Shown here piece by piece: positions 50,507 through 58,487 of a stretch of 64,000 nucleotides of DNA. This DNA is from Kiritimatiellia bacterium (GTDB taxonomy: Bacteria > Verrucomicrobiota > Kiritimatiellia > JAFGHX01). Under the pieces are notes generated by a model, which saw only the letters and a program-made list of their open reading frames with translations, was not told the DNA's origin and did not search any database. The stretch is from assembly GCA_016929905.1 (NCBI GenBank), contig JAFGHX010000455.1:24782-88781 (forward strand), written 5' to 3'. The stretch's first letter is position 1; every line of letters starts with the position of its first letter. A program made the position numbers and the translations under genes.

Positions 50507-51625
50507 GTGACCGATAAAGACACACCCGGGCGCACCGCCCTGTTGAGTGCCGCACAGATGGCAGGACTGATCGCCGAACGCAACCTCGCCGTGCGGTCCA
50601 CCTCGCCGCTCGTCCCGTTCGTGAACGCCGACGAGAAGGCGACGAAACGGGACCTCAAGGGCACGGGCGTGCTCGACAAGGAATGGGCGTCCAGCTTTGA
50701 AATTCTGGCAGGCGCCGATCGGCGCGTGCGTGTGCTGGTGGCCGGGCCCTCGGAGGTCTTGGTCTCCACCTACTACGGCATGTGCGAGGGGGGCATGGGG
50801 CAACTGGTCGGCTGCTGGGAAGAAGACGACGCGATTCGCCTTTCTTGTCCATGGACGGCCGAGGGGATCGCCTCGCTCGCGTCGATGGTGCTCCTGTCTC
50901 AACCGCCGGTCGCGCCCATCTCGCTCTCGGCTCAACTCTCGCAGGCGGGCTTCACGGCGCTGGTTGCCGCGGTCGACGTGGTGCGGGGCAGCGTGCTGGA
51001 TTCGATCCGCTATCGACGGCTCGATCCGGAAATGCGCTTTGACTACCCGGCGCTGGAGCAGTGCCTGGAGGACGGCTTGACGGAGGGCGACGCGCGATGG
51101 GCCGTGACGCTCTTCCAGCGGGTGGGGCCGGAGGGAGCGCCGCTCGAGCGAGAGGATCTCGATGCAGGCTTCAAGGAACTCGTGCGGGCCGAACTGATCC
51201 AAACCGAGGGGGATTCGTGGGAACCGGGCCTTCTGCTGCGCCGGCTCGCGGCCGACTGGCGTATTCCGCTGCCGGCGGTCGCGCACGAAGTCGTGACGAC
51301 GACCGGCATCGAACACCGTATCGCGGTACGCGGCGCCGGCCCGCTCTGGACCGTGGATCATCTGGGCCTGGCCAAGGACGCGGTTGCCATCGAGCTTCGA
51401 AGCATGCATCCCGCCACATATCTGGAAGGGCTGGTCGGGATGATGAAGCCGCCGGCCTCCGGGACGGGAGCACCGGCGGATGACGCGGCCGAACCGGCCG
51501 CGGACGATGCTCCTGAGGCGGCGGCGCCCGCACCGGAGCGATTCTGCCGCAAATGCGGCGCCCGGCTCCGGCCCGGCAAGCCGTTCTGCCCCGCATGTGG
51601 CCAGGAGTCGCCGCGAGCTACGTAG
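50507..51625 (+). CDS. Unknown protein with C-terminal zinc ribbon, partner of the giant protein
   Basis: A 372-residue protein starting with GTG at 50507, two bases after the previous stop, with GGAGGA at 50494-50499. The first about 310 residues are of no recognised family; they mix helices and strands (LLSAAQMAGLIAERNLAV, VRVLVAGPSEVLVSTYYG) and resemble secretion-associated chaperone or adaptor proteins only in general shape. Residues about 345-372 form a zinc ribbon with C-x2-C twice (RFCRKCGARL, FCPACGQ), after an acidic, alanine-rich linker. Tight spacing and the shared zinc ribbon suggest that it acts with the giant protein, for example as a chaperone, immunity or docking factor. That assignment is inferred from position. 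Confidence 0.65.
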   Translation: MTDKDTPGRTALLSAAQMAGLIAERNLAVRSTSPLVPFVNADEKATKRDLKGTGVLDKEWASSFEILAGADRRVRVLVAGPSEVLVSTYYGMCEGGMGQLVGCWEEDDAIRLSCPWTAEGIASLASMVLLSQPPVAPISLSAQLSQAGFTALVAAVDVVRGSVLDSIRYRRLDPEMRFDYPALEQCLEDGLTEGDARWAVTLFQRVGPEGAPLEREDLDAGFKELVRAELIQTEGDSWEPGLLLRRLAADWRIPLPAVAHEVVTTTGIEHRIAVRGAGPLWTVDHLGLAKDAVAIELRSMHPATYLEGLVGMMKPPASGTGAPADDAAEPAADDAPEAAAPAPERFCRKCGARLRPGKPFCPACGQESPRAT

Positions 51626-51638
51626 TCGCCGCAACAGG

Positions 51639-52703
51639 CTAGAGCCGGAACGTACCGGACTCCAGCATCGCCACCAGCGGGTTGTCTTCGATCTCGAGCG
51701 GCAGGCGGACCAGGCCGCGGCGGCGGCTGGACTCGTAGCTGGCGAAGATGATCTCGGTGGTCTTCAGCGCGTTTCGCGCGCACAGCTCGGATTCGGAGCC
51801 GTCATCGAGGGCGCGCACCACGTCGTGGATCGCTCGGACGAAGTAGCCGGGGCCGTGCAGGTTCTCGCCCTGGGTGTCGATCACCTCCCAGTCCGGGGCA
51901 GAGCACCGTCGGATCCGAAGGGTCTGCTTCCCGAACTGGCCCAGCTCGATGACGCCTTCGGTTCCGACCGCGCGCATCCACAGGCCGAACGCCTTGCCGG
52001 GTTCCCCCACGCCGTAGATCCCGTGCACACCGTTCGCGTACTTCCACGCGTAGAGCCCGTGCGTCTCGGCGGGCACACCGAAGATTTTGGCGCCCTGGCT
52101 CACATCGACCTGGCCGATGACCCATTCGGCCTCGGCCTCGCCGTTGAGCATGCCCATGCCGTCGATGACATGCGTGCCGGTATCGTAGATGCAGCCGGCG
52201 CCGCTTTCGAGGCGGACCAGTTCGCCGATCTCGCCGGCTTGAACGAGGTCGCGCGCTTGCCGGAACGGCTTGCCGAATCGGCGCTGATGGTTGAACGTGA
52301 GGCGAGTTCCCTTCGCCTCGCAAATCGCGGCCATCTTCCGGGATTCGCCCCAGGTCAGCGCCATGGGTTTCTCGCAATGGACGGCCTTCACGCCGGCCTC
52401 GGCGCAGTCGACGGTCATCTGGCCGTGCAGGTGCGGCCAGACGCAGATGCTGACGATATCGAGTGCCTCCTTCTCGATCATCTCGCGGTAGTCGAGATAA
52501 GTATTCGGCACGTTGAACGTCGCGGCGAACACATCCGCGTTCTCCTGCACGATGTCGGCACACGCCACGATTTCGCAACGCCCGGAATCCACATAGGCCT
52601 TGCCGTGGCTGTACCCCATCTTGTAACCACCGGCGTCACACGGTCTGTCCTTCTTGCCCACCCCGATGACGGCGGCTTTGTACGTCGTGCCCGAACCTGA
52701 CAT
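51639..52703 (-). CDS. Gfo/Idh/MocA-family oxidoreductase, unusual nucleotide loop
   Basis: A 354-residue NAD(P)-dependent oxidoreductase. The EKP motif (CEKPMALTWGES) is near residues 110-121 and fits the family. The Rossmann loop is odd: after AVIGVG near residues 10-15 the expected helix is preceded by about nine extra residues (KKDRPCDAG) before GYSHGKAY. The start at 52703 has a strong ribosome site (GGGAGGAGG) on the minus strand; the longer frame to 52889 is unsupported. The gene ends 13 bases from the convergent zinc-ribbon gene. The substrate is probably a sugar derivative. Confidence 0.85.
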   Translation of the reverse strand: MSGSGTTYKAAVIGVGKKDRPCDAGGYKMGYSHGKAYVDSGRCEIVACADIVQENADVFAATFNVPNTYLDYREMIEKEALDIVSICVWPHLHGQMTVDCAEAGVKAVHCEKPMALTWGESRKMAAICEAKGTRLTFNHQRRFGKPFRQARDLVQAGEIGELVRLESGAGCIYDTGTHVIDGMGMLNGEAEAEWVIGQVDVSQGAKIFGVPAETHGLYAWKYANGVHGIYGVGEPGKAFGLWMRAVGTEGVIELGQFGKQTLRIRRCSAPDWEVIDTQGENLHGPGYFVRAIHDVVRALDDGSESELCARNALKTTEIIFASYESSRRRGLVRLPLEIEDNPLVAMLESGTFRL

Positions 52704-52825
52704 GCGCGGCCTCCTCCCGGATTCCGGGTTATGATCGAATCCGTAACCATAGTGCGGCGAGTCGAGAAGTACAAGGGGGGGCTGAGCGAATGCAGCCGGG
52801 ATGGTGCCCGTCAACGCCGGCAGGC

Positions 52826-52854
52826 GCCGGATATAAAGAGGTGGAAACTTTGTC
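52826..52854 (+). repeat. Dispersed 29-base repeat (GCCGGATAT...GGAAACTT), copy 1
   Basis: A 29-base segment (core GAGGTGGAAACTT at 52838-52850) matches 62794-62822 at 26 of 29 positions. It lies in the 329-base gap 52704-53032 between two minus-strand genes, which is repeat-rich and AT-richer than its surroundings; I see no coding sequence in the gap. Confidence 0.6.
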
Positions 52855-52944
52855 GTCCGGGCCTGTTCTGCAAAATAATCCCCGGGCAAAACAATCAGTC
52901 ACAGAAGCGGGGAGCGGACGAGACAGCTCTGCCCAAAAGAGAGA

Positions 52945-52971
52945 TGATCATTTTGCCCCTGATCATTTTGC
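52945..52971 (+). repeat. Direct repeat TGATCATTTTGC x2
   Basis: Two identical 12-base copies at 52945-52956 and 52960-52971, three bases apart, are followed by GAGCAAGTT-type near-repeats at 52989-53021. Role unknown. Confidence 0.5.
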
Positions 52972-53032
52972 TGAAATCGGCGCCGTAGCGAGCAAGTTCC
53001 CGAGTAAGTTCTCGAGCAAGTTGCAGATCAGG

Positions 53033-53563
53033 CTAGACCGATGGAGGCTCTTCGCCGCGCTCGGAGAAGTACCGGCGCAGAAAGGCAAGGTCGGCCTGAT
53101 CCTTCTCCCTGTGGGTTCCCTGTTTAGTCTTCCATAGGAGCCGGGCGGACGCGAAGGGGATCTGCACGCCGTCAATGGCCCGATACGTGATGTCCGAGGA
53201 TGCCTCCTCGTACTTCACGCCGCACGCCTCACCCATGAGATCGACGACGATTTCATCCGCGACGCGAACCACGGTGTATTGCGCGACCTCGCCCGGCTTG
53301 AGTTCCCGCACGGCATGGTCCGGAAGGGAGTCCAATGCCCGGAACACCCTGGCCTCGTTTTCGGTATCCACGTCGATGAGCAGATCCACATCCATGGTTC
53401 GCCGCTCATACCCGGCTGCCCGAACAGCGAAACCGCCGATGACGATGTATCTGGCCCGTTCCCGATTCAGATGGCGGCAGAGCGAAACCAGGTCTTCAAC
53501 GGACGGTTCTCTGGATTCTAGCTCGTGCGCGTGCGAGGACGGGTGAGCATCTTTGTCAGCCAT
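53033..53563 (-). CDS. Nucleotidyltransferase (MNT/AbiEii-like)
   Basis: A 176-residue protein with a minimal nucleotidyltransferase core. IVIGGFAV near residues 41-48 and the metal-binding DVDLLID near residues 58-64 form the G-G ... D-x-D pattern of the family. Members transfer nucleotides to RNA, proteins or drugs, and many are the enzyme part of two-gene toxin-antitoxin modules such as AbiE or MNT-HEPN. GAGGAGGCGGATGC precedes the start at 53563. A small gene overlaps its 5-prime end by 46 bases (53518-53745), as in such modules. No HEPN protein is present. Confidence 0.8.
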   Translation of the reverse strand: MADKDAHPSSHAHELESREPSVEDLVSLCRHLNRERARYIVIGGFAVRAAGYERRTMDVDLLIDVDTENEARVFRALDSLPDHAVRELKPGEVAQYTVVRVADEIVVDLMGEACGVKYEEASSDITYRAIDGVQIPFASARLLWKTKQGTHREKDQADLAFLRRYFSERGEEPPSV

Positions 53564-53745
53564 GCATCCGCCTCCTCGTGGCTGCCGAACCGATACACGC
53601 CGCGCGGAACAAAAGGCGTCGGCAGCGCCTTTCGCCAGGCTATCGCCGATCGGCGGGAATCGGCTGCCGGGGACATCAGGTTGCGAGGCGGCGCGCGGTG
53701 CCCGACGGCCTTGATGTTCCGCTCCTTCTTCACGGGGCCATGCAT
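53518..53745 (-). CDS. Small protein overlapping the nucleotidyltransferase gene
   Basis: A 75-residue, basic protein whose end (FVPRGVYRFGSHEEADAWLTKML) resembles the small partners often found directly upstream of AbiEii/MNT-type nucleotidyltransferases; the RGVYRFxSHEEADAW pattern is what I recognise. The start is uncertain: ATG 53745 or ATG 53769, neither with a clear ribosome site. The 46-base overlap with the next gene implies coupled translation and so a paired function, probably an antitoxin or RNA-binding partner. Confidence 0.5.
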   Translation of the reverse strand: MHGPVKKERNIKAVGHRAPPRNLMSPAADSRRSAIAWRKALPTPFVPRGVYRFGSHEEADAWLTKMLTRPRTRTS

Positions 53746-53802
53746 AACAGAGGGCTGCGCGCGACGCAAGCGCGAAGTGGCTTGGGGCGGGAAAGAGCCG
53801 CA

Positions 53803-54690
53803 TCACGGCGCGTGCCAGGCGCGGCGGACGCGTTCGACGCAGCGCGGCATGATCTCACGGAATCCGCCGGCCTCGACGACGCGGCGCGCTGAGAGTTCGA
53901 GATTGATGTCGCCGTCGAATCCGGCTTCTTTCAGGAGCCGCAAATGTTGTTCGACGGGCACGCCGTCGAAGATGATGGGCTGATGGTCGCGGCCGTCGGT
54001 GACGTCGTGCAGATGCACGTGCGCGACCTTCTCCAGGTAGGCGCGCGGCGGGTAGAGCGGGATGCCGAGCTTCTGCGTGCCGATAAACGAATGGCCCGTA
54101 TCCCAGCACAGCCCGAATTCGGTGCCCTCGACCGTCCGGATCAATTCGTCGTAAGTCTCGCCGATCAGGTTCGCTTCCCGCGCGCCGGCCGGGAGTTGAT
54201 GCTCGCTCGAGACGCGGATGTCGTACCGTTGCGTTCGGATCCGGTCCTGAATCCAGAGGAAGATGGCCTGAACTCGCGGGATAAACGCTTCGCGCGGCGT
54301 GCGTTCGTGCGGCGCCAGGCGCCGCTCATTGAAGGACGGCGCGTGGAAGACCACCATGCAGGGCGCGCCCTGGATCGCGCTGACCTCGGCGGCCAGTTCG
54401 AGCGCCCACTCGAGAGCCGCGCGCGGCACGTTCTCGCCGTGTGCCGCGAACCTGTTCAGAGCCCGCTCCTCGCGGAGGTAAGGGTGCAGATTCAGGCGCA
54501 GGCCGTGGTTCGTGGCCTCGCGCGCCGTCCGCCGGTAGAGGTCCGCGTCCCAGTGGTGCAGGATACCGGTCTCCACGAACGTCATGCCGAGGTCACGGAT
54601 GGCGGCGAACGGATTATCGACGTCTTGGAACAGGCTGGCCGCGTCCTCACGCTCCGCATAGCCTGCCAGCAGTTTCATGCCGATGTGCAC
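53803..54690 (-). CDS. Sugar phosphate isomerase/epimerase-like TIM-barrel protein
   Basis: A 295-residue xylose-isomerase-like barrel. Metal-site candidates are a glutamate in RVSSEHQLP, the aspartate and histidine in LCWDTGHSF, a histidine in VHLHDV, and a glutamate in NLELSARR near the end, all at the usual order. I chose the GTG at 54690 because AGGGGG lies seven bases before it on the minus strand; ATG 54678 (MKLLAGY) is the alternative. It has a paralogous role to 15896-16672, but the two are only distantly alike. Likely substrates are keto-sugars or inositol derivatives. It runs into the repeat-rich gap before tatD. Confidence 0.82.
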   Translation of the reverse strand: MHIGMKLLAGYAEREDAASLFQDVDNPFAAIRDLGMTFVETGILHHWDADLYRRTAREATNHGLRLNLHPYLREERALNRFAAHGENVPRAALEWALELAAEVSAIQGAPCMVVFHAPSFNERRLAPHERTPREAFIPRVQAIFLWIQDRIRTQRYDIRVSSEHQLPAGAREANLIGETYDELIRTVEGTEFGLCWDTGHSFIGTQKLGIPLYPPRAYLEKVAHVHLHDVTDGRDHQPIIFDGVPVEQHLRLLKEAGFDGDINLELSARRVVEAGGFREIMPRCVERVRRAWHAP

Positions 54691-54761
54691 GTCAGACCCC
54701 CTTCGCCCGGGCACCAGAGCCTGCCTGCGGCGGCCACGGTGCCCGGCGTGGCCCGTGGCGG

Positions 54762-54798
54762 ATGGTCAATGGTCAATGGTTGATGGTCAATGGTCAAT
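54762..54798 (+). repeat. Heptamer tandem repeat (ATGGTCA x5)
   Basis: Units ATGGTCA, ATGGTCA, ATGGTTG, ATGGTCA, ATGGTCA (then ATG) are exactly periodic. A six-unit inverted array follows at 54864-54905, 65 bases downstream. Confidence 0.8.
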
Positions 54799-54863
54799 GT
54801 CCTGGCGGCATTTTCCGCTCTTCCCATGCGCAAGTCAATGCTCGTACCGCCAGACGCGCCCAG

Positions 54864-54905
54864 CGCCCATCGCCCATCAACCATCAACCATCGCCCATTG
54901 ACCAT
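54864..54905 (-). repeat. Heptamer tandem repeat, inverted (TGACCAT family x6)
   Basis: Units CGCCCAT, CGCCCAT, CAACCAT, CAACCAT, CGCCCAT, TGACCAT are, read on the other strand, variants of ATGGTCA. With 54762-54798 they form a divergent pair in the 279-base gap between the isomerase-like gene and tatD. Confidence 0.8.
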
Positions 54906-54969
54906 ACCCGCCGGCTTCCCGCCAATACGCACACTTGACACGTGCGACGCCTCGCCCGACACTTTGGCC

Positions 54970-55767
54970 ATGCGCCTGTTCGACTCACACTGTCATCTCC
55001 AGGACGAACGCTTGCAGCCCGGCCTGGCTGCGGCGATGCAGCGTGCGGCCGACGTGGGCGTGGCCGCGTTCAACTGCTGTGGCAGTGCGGAGGACGACTG
55101 GGCGGCTGTCGAGCGGCTTGCGGCTCAATACGCGGCCGTAATGCCGTCCTACGGGCTGCATCCGTGGTATCTGAACTCGCGCTCCGACGGGTGGCTCGTG
55201 GCACTGGAGGCGCGGATCCGCGATTCGAACGCCGGGGTGGGCGAGATCGGGTTGGACCACGCGCTGGAGGCGCGCAACGACGCCGAGCAGGATAGCGTCT
55301 TCCTCGCGCAGTTGGCGCTGGCCCGCAAGTACGAGCGGCCCGTCTCGCTGCACTGCCGCCGCGCCTGGGGGCGACTGCTCGAGCTGCTTGCCGAATTCGG
55401 CAGGCCGCTTCCGCCGTTCGTGATACACTCGTTTTCCGGGGCGAGCGAGCTGATCGAGCCGCTGGCGGGCTGGGGCGCGCATTTCTCGTTTTCCGGCTCC
55501 GTCACACGCAGCCACAACAAGCGCGCGCACAAGGCGGCGTGCGCCGTGCCCGCGGATCGGCTGTTGATCGAGACGGACGCGCCGGATATCCCCCCGCTGC
55601 TCGATCCGGCGCATCCACCGACCCGGGAGACAGTGAACGAGCCGGCGAACCTCGTTCACGTCGCGTGGAAGGTGGCGGAGCTTCGGGGGATGCCTCCGGA
55701 CGAGTTGGCGGAATTGACCTGGACGAACGCGGTGCGGGTGTTCCAGGGCTCGAGGGGGATCCAATAG
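54970..55767 (+). CDS. TatD-family metal-dependent deoxyribonuclease
   Basis: A 265-residue protein with all the family's metal ligands: H-x-H in DSHCHLQ at residues 5-8, glutamate in GEIGLD near 91, histidines in SLHCRR near 127 and VIHSFSG near 154, and aspartate in IETDAPD near 201. TatD enzymes are 3'-5' DNA/RNA exonucleases and quality-control hydrolases that work in the cytoplasm. The ATG at 54970 fits the family start (MRLFDSHCH); longer frames run into the repeat region. No clear ribosome site is seen. It lies upstream of tcdA, with a 91-base gap, and the pair may be co-transcribed. Confidence 0.9.
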   Translation: MRLFDSHCHLQDERLQPGLAAAMQRAADVGVAAFNCCGSAEDDWAAVERLAAQYAAVMPSYGLHPWYLNSRSDGWLVALEARIRDSNAGVGEIGLDHALEARNDAEQDSVFLAQLALARKYERPVSLHCRRAWGRLLELLAEFGRPLPPFVIHSFSGASELIEPLAGWGAHFSFSGSVTRSHNKRAHKAACAVPADRLLIETDAPDIPPLLDPAHPPTRETVNEPANLVHVAWKVAELRGMPPDELAELTWTNAVRVFQGSRGIQ

Positions 55768-55858
55768 GCGCGTGTGCGGAACCGCGTTTCGGCAGGCGGG
55801 GGGAAGGGCGCGAACGTGGCGCGCACCCCTGCGGGCGGCCGGATCGAGAAGGGAGACC

Positions 55859-56662
55859 ATGACGGAGCCGGACAATCGATTCGCGCGTACCGAGCTGCTG
55901 CTCGGCGCGGAGGCGTGTGCGCGGCTGCGCGCCGCGCGCGTCGTGGTCGCCGGGCTCGGCGGGGTGGGTTCCTACGCGGCCGAGGCCCTGGCCCGAATGG
56001 GGGTGGGGCAGTTGCGCATCGTGGATTTCGACACGGTCAAGCCGTCGAACGTCAATCGCCAGCTTTATGCATTGGAGTCGACGCTCGGCCGGCCGAAGGT
56101 GGAGGTGGCGCGGGCGCGCATCCTCGATATCGATCCCGCCTGTGAGGTCGAGGCCATGCCCGTGTTCATCGACGACACGACGGTTGCCGGCGTGCTGAGC
56201 GGGCCGCCGGATGTCGTGATCGACGCCATCGACAGCCTGAATCCGAAGCTCACCCTCGTTTCCCGGGCCGTTGAGAGCGGGGTGTGCGTCATCTCCAGCA
56301 TGGGGGCGGCCACGCGTACCGACCCGTTTGCCGTACGGGTTGCGGACATCGCCGAAACCCGCATGTGCCCGCTGGCCAGGCATTTGCGCAAACGGCTGCG
56401 TAAACGCGGGATCGGTTCGGGCGTCCGGTGCGTGTACTCCGTCGAGCCGGATTCCGGGAGACGCGGCGTTGCCGACGACGACGGGGAGGCGGAATTCGCC
56501 CGGGGCCGTCCGCGCGCCCCGCTCGGCAGTTTGTCCTATATGACCGGCATTTTCGGCCTGGTGGCCGCGCGCGAAGCCGTTCTGAGCATCCTGGGCCCGG
56601 CTCTTGGGACGGGCAACGCGGGGGCCGGCGTCCCCCCTGAAGACGGTGCGGTTTCGGCTTGA
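55859..56662 (+). CDS. tcdA: tRNA threonylcarbamoyladenosine dehydratase
   Basis: A 267-residue ThiF/E1-like ATPase. The ATP-binding loop GLGGVGS is near residues 31-37. DFDTVKPSNVNRQLYA, which includes the Arg-Gln nucleotide contacts, follows near 60, and a VYSVEPD segment is typical of the CsdL/TcdA branch. TcdA cyclises t6A at position 37 of tRNAs to its hydantoin form, using ATP. The start at 55859 is supported by GGGAG at 55851 and the family's start (TEPDNRFARTELLLG). It is 55 bases from the secretion operon downstream. Confidence 0.85.
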   Translation: MTEPDNRFARTELLLGAEACARLRAARVVVAGLGGVGSYAAEALARMGVGQLRIVDFDTVKPSNVNRQLYALESTLGRPKVEVARARILDIDPACEVEAMPVFIDDTTVAGVLSGPPDVVIDAIDSLNPKLTLVSRAVESGVCVISSMGAATRTDPFAVRVADIAETRMCPLARHLRKRLRKRGIGSGVRCVYSVEPDSGRRGVADDDGEAEFARGRPRAPLGSLSYMTGIFGLVAAREAVLSILGPALGTGNAGAGVPPEDGAVSA

Positions 56663-56717
56663 TTTGGGCGGAAGAATATGATTAACTCCACCCACAGGGT
56701 GTCTGGGAGATATTCAT

Positions 56718-58445
56718 ATGCCGACAAAGACAAGTTCCGACAAGACGCGACGGTCCGTGGCCGACATTCTGGTGTCGCGCTACGAGATTCCGCCTGAGGA
56801 GATCGAGAAGGCTTCAAAGGCCGCCAAGAGTTCGGGTTTGCGTCTGGAACTCGCGCTGCGGCAGCGCAATGTGATATCCGAGTCGCAGATGACCCACGCG
56901 GTTTCGGAGTATCTGGACATGCCGCCGCTGACCCTGGCGCATTTCAGCCCGGACGAAGACCTGGTGAAGAGCATGCCGGCCCGCGTGATCGACGGGCTGC
57001 AGGCCTTTCCGATCGCGCGCTGGGGCGACGTCCTGGCGGTGGTCATGGCCGATCCGTTCGACCAGGAATCATTCGAGGAGATCCGCGAGCTGACGGGCAG
57101 CGAGATTCTGTCGTTCGTCGCGCCGCAGCGCCAGGTGGACGCCTTGATGAAGCGTTACCGGCAGAAGCCGATGCAGCGGCTGCAGGATGTGCTGCGCGAC
57201 GTTCCAACGCTTCCGGCCGATCTGGAAATGGGGGCGGTCGAGGACACCACGAACTTCGACGATATGTTCGACCTCGCAGGCGAGGCGGTCGTGGTGCGGC
57301 TGGTCAACACGATTCTGATCGAAGCGGTCGAGGGGCGGGCGAGCGACATTCATATCGAGCCGGGCGAGCGGGAGGTGCACATTCGCTACCGCATCGACGG
57401 TGTGCTCTACGACCAGCCGGCCTTGCCCCGCCACATGCAGTGGGCGGTGGTTTCGCGCGTGAAGATCCTGGCCAATCTCGACATTGCCGAGCGGCGCCTG
57501 CCGCAGGACGGCCGGTTCTCGATCAGCACCGAAGACCGCAACGCGGATGTGCGCGTGAGTATCGTCCCCACGGTGCACGGCCAAAAGGTCGTGCTGCGCA
57601 TACTGGACAAGACGAACCTGAGCCCCGACCTCGCCTCGCTCGGGCTGGAGGCCGCCACGCTCGAACAGCTCCAGTACGCGATTCACCAGCCGCACGGCAT
57701 GGTCCTGGTGACGGGGCCCACCGGCAGCGGGAAGACCACCACGCTGTATTCGGCCATGCAGGAGCTGAACCAGCCGAGCGTGAACATCGTGACCGTCGAG
57801 GACCCGGTCGAATACCAGTTGCCGCGCATTACGCAGATCCAGATCAAACCGGATATCGGCTTGACATTTGCCAGCGGATTGCGGTCAATACTGCGGCAGG
57901 ACCCCGACATCGTCATGGTCGGCGAGATTCGGGACCGGGAAACGGCGGGCATCGCGGTCGAGGCGGCGATGACCGGCCACCTGGTGATGAGCACGCTGCA
58001 TACGAACGACTCGCCGGGCGCGGTCGTGCGGCTGCTGCACATGGGGATCGAGCCGTTCCTGATCGCTTCGTCTCTGCTCCTGGCGCAGGCGCAGCGGATC
58101 TACAGGAAACTGTGTCCGATCTGCAAGCGGCGGCGAGACGTGCCGATGGAGATTCTCCAGACGCACGATATCGACCCGTCCATGTTCGGTGACGTCACGT
58201 TCTACCGCCCGGAGGGCTGCGCGCAGTGCGGCAACATCGGGTATCGCGGCCGCGAGGCGATCATGGAGATCCTGCCCGTGGACGAGGAGATGCGCGAACT
58301 GATCCTGCGCCAGTGCAGTGCACTGGAAGTGCGGCGCCGCGCCGTGGCGAACGGCATGCTCACGCTGCGGGAAGTTGGCCTGCTGCGTGTCAAGAGGGGC
58401 GGAACGAGCATTGAGGAGATTCTCCGGGTCACGGCGCACACGTAG
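56718..58445 (+). CDS. Type II secretion/type IV pilus assembly ATPase (GspE/PilB)
   Basis: A 575-residue ATPase. Residues 1-155 are the GspE/PilB N-terminal domain. The catalytic core has Walker A GPTGSGKTTT near residues 334-343, the Asp box, Walker B and the His box typical of the family. A tetracysteine zinc site (CPICKRR, CAQCGNIG) near residues 468-510 is present, as in GspE and PilB. It drives assembly of the pseudopilus or pilus from the cytoplasmic face of the inner membrane. Downstream genes encode the platform and four prepilin-like proteins in the same direction. GspE and PilB cannot be told apart here. Confidence 0.93.
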   Translation: MPTKTSSDKTRRSVADILVSRYEIPPEEIEKASKAAKSSGLRLELALRQRNVISESQMTHAVSEYLDMPPLTLAHFSPDEDLVKSMPARVIDGLQAFPIARWGDVLAVVMADPFDQESFEEIRELTGSEILSFVAPQRQVDALMKRYRQKPMQRLQDVLRDVPTLPADLEMGAVEDTTNFDDMFDLAGEAVVVRLVNTILIEAVEGRASDIHIEPGEREVHIRYRIDGVLYDQPALPRHMQWAVVSRVKILANLDIAERRLPQDGRFSISTEDRNADVRVSIVPTVHGQKVVLRILDKTNLSPDLASLGLEAATLEQLQYAIHQPHGMVLVTGPTGSGKTTTLYSAMQELNQPSVNIVTVEDPVEYQLPRITQIQIKPDIGLTFASGLRSILRQDPDIVMVGEIRDRETAGIAVEAAMTGHLVMSTLHTNDSPGAVVRLLHMGIEPFLIASSLLLAQAQRIYRKLCPICKRRRDVPMEILQTHDIDPSMFGDVTFYRPEGCAQCGNIGYRGREAIMEILPVDEEMRELILRQCSALEVRRRAVANGMLTLREVGLLRVKRGGTSIEEILRVTAHT

Positions 58446-58487
58446 CCGTGCGCCGCGCCGGCTCTTCCCCCTTGCCTGGAGGCCGTC

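Noticed and set aside
54762..54905. CRISPR array
   Set aside because: The units are 7 bases with no spacers, and no Cas gene is near; this is a short tandem repeat.
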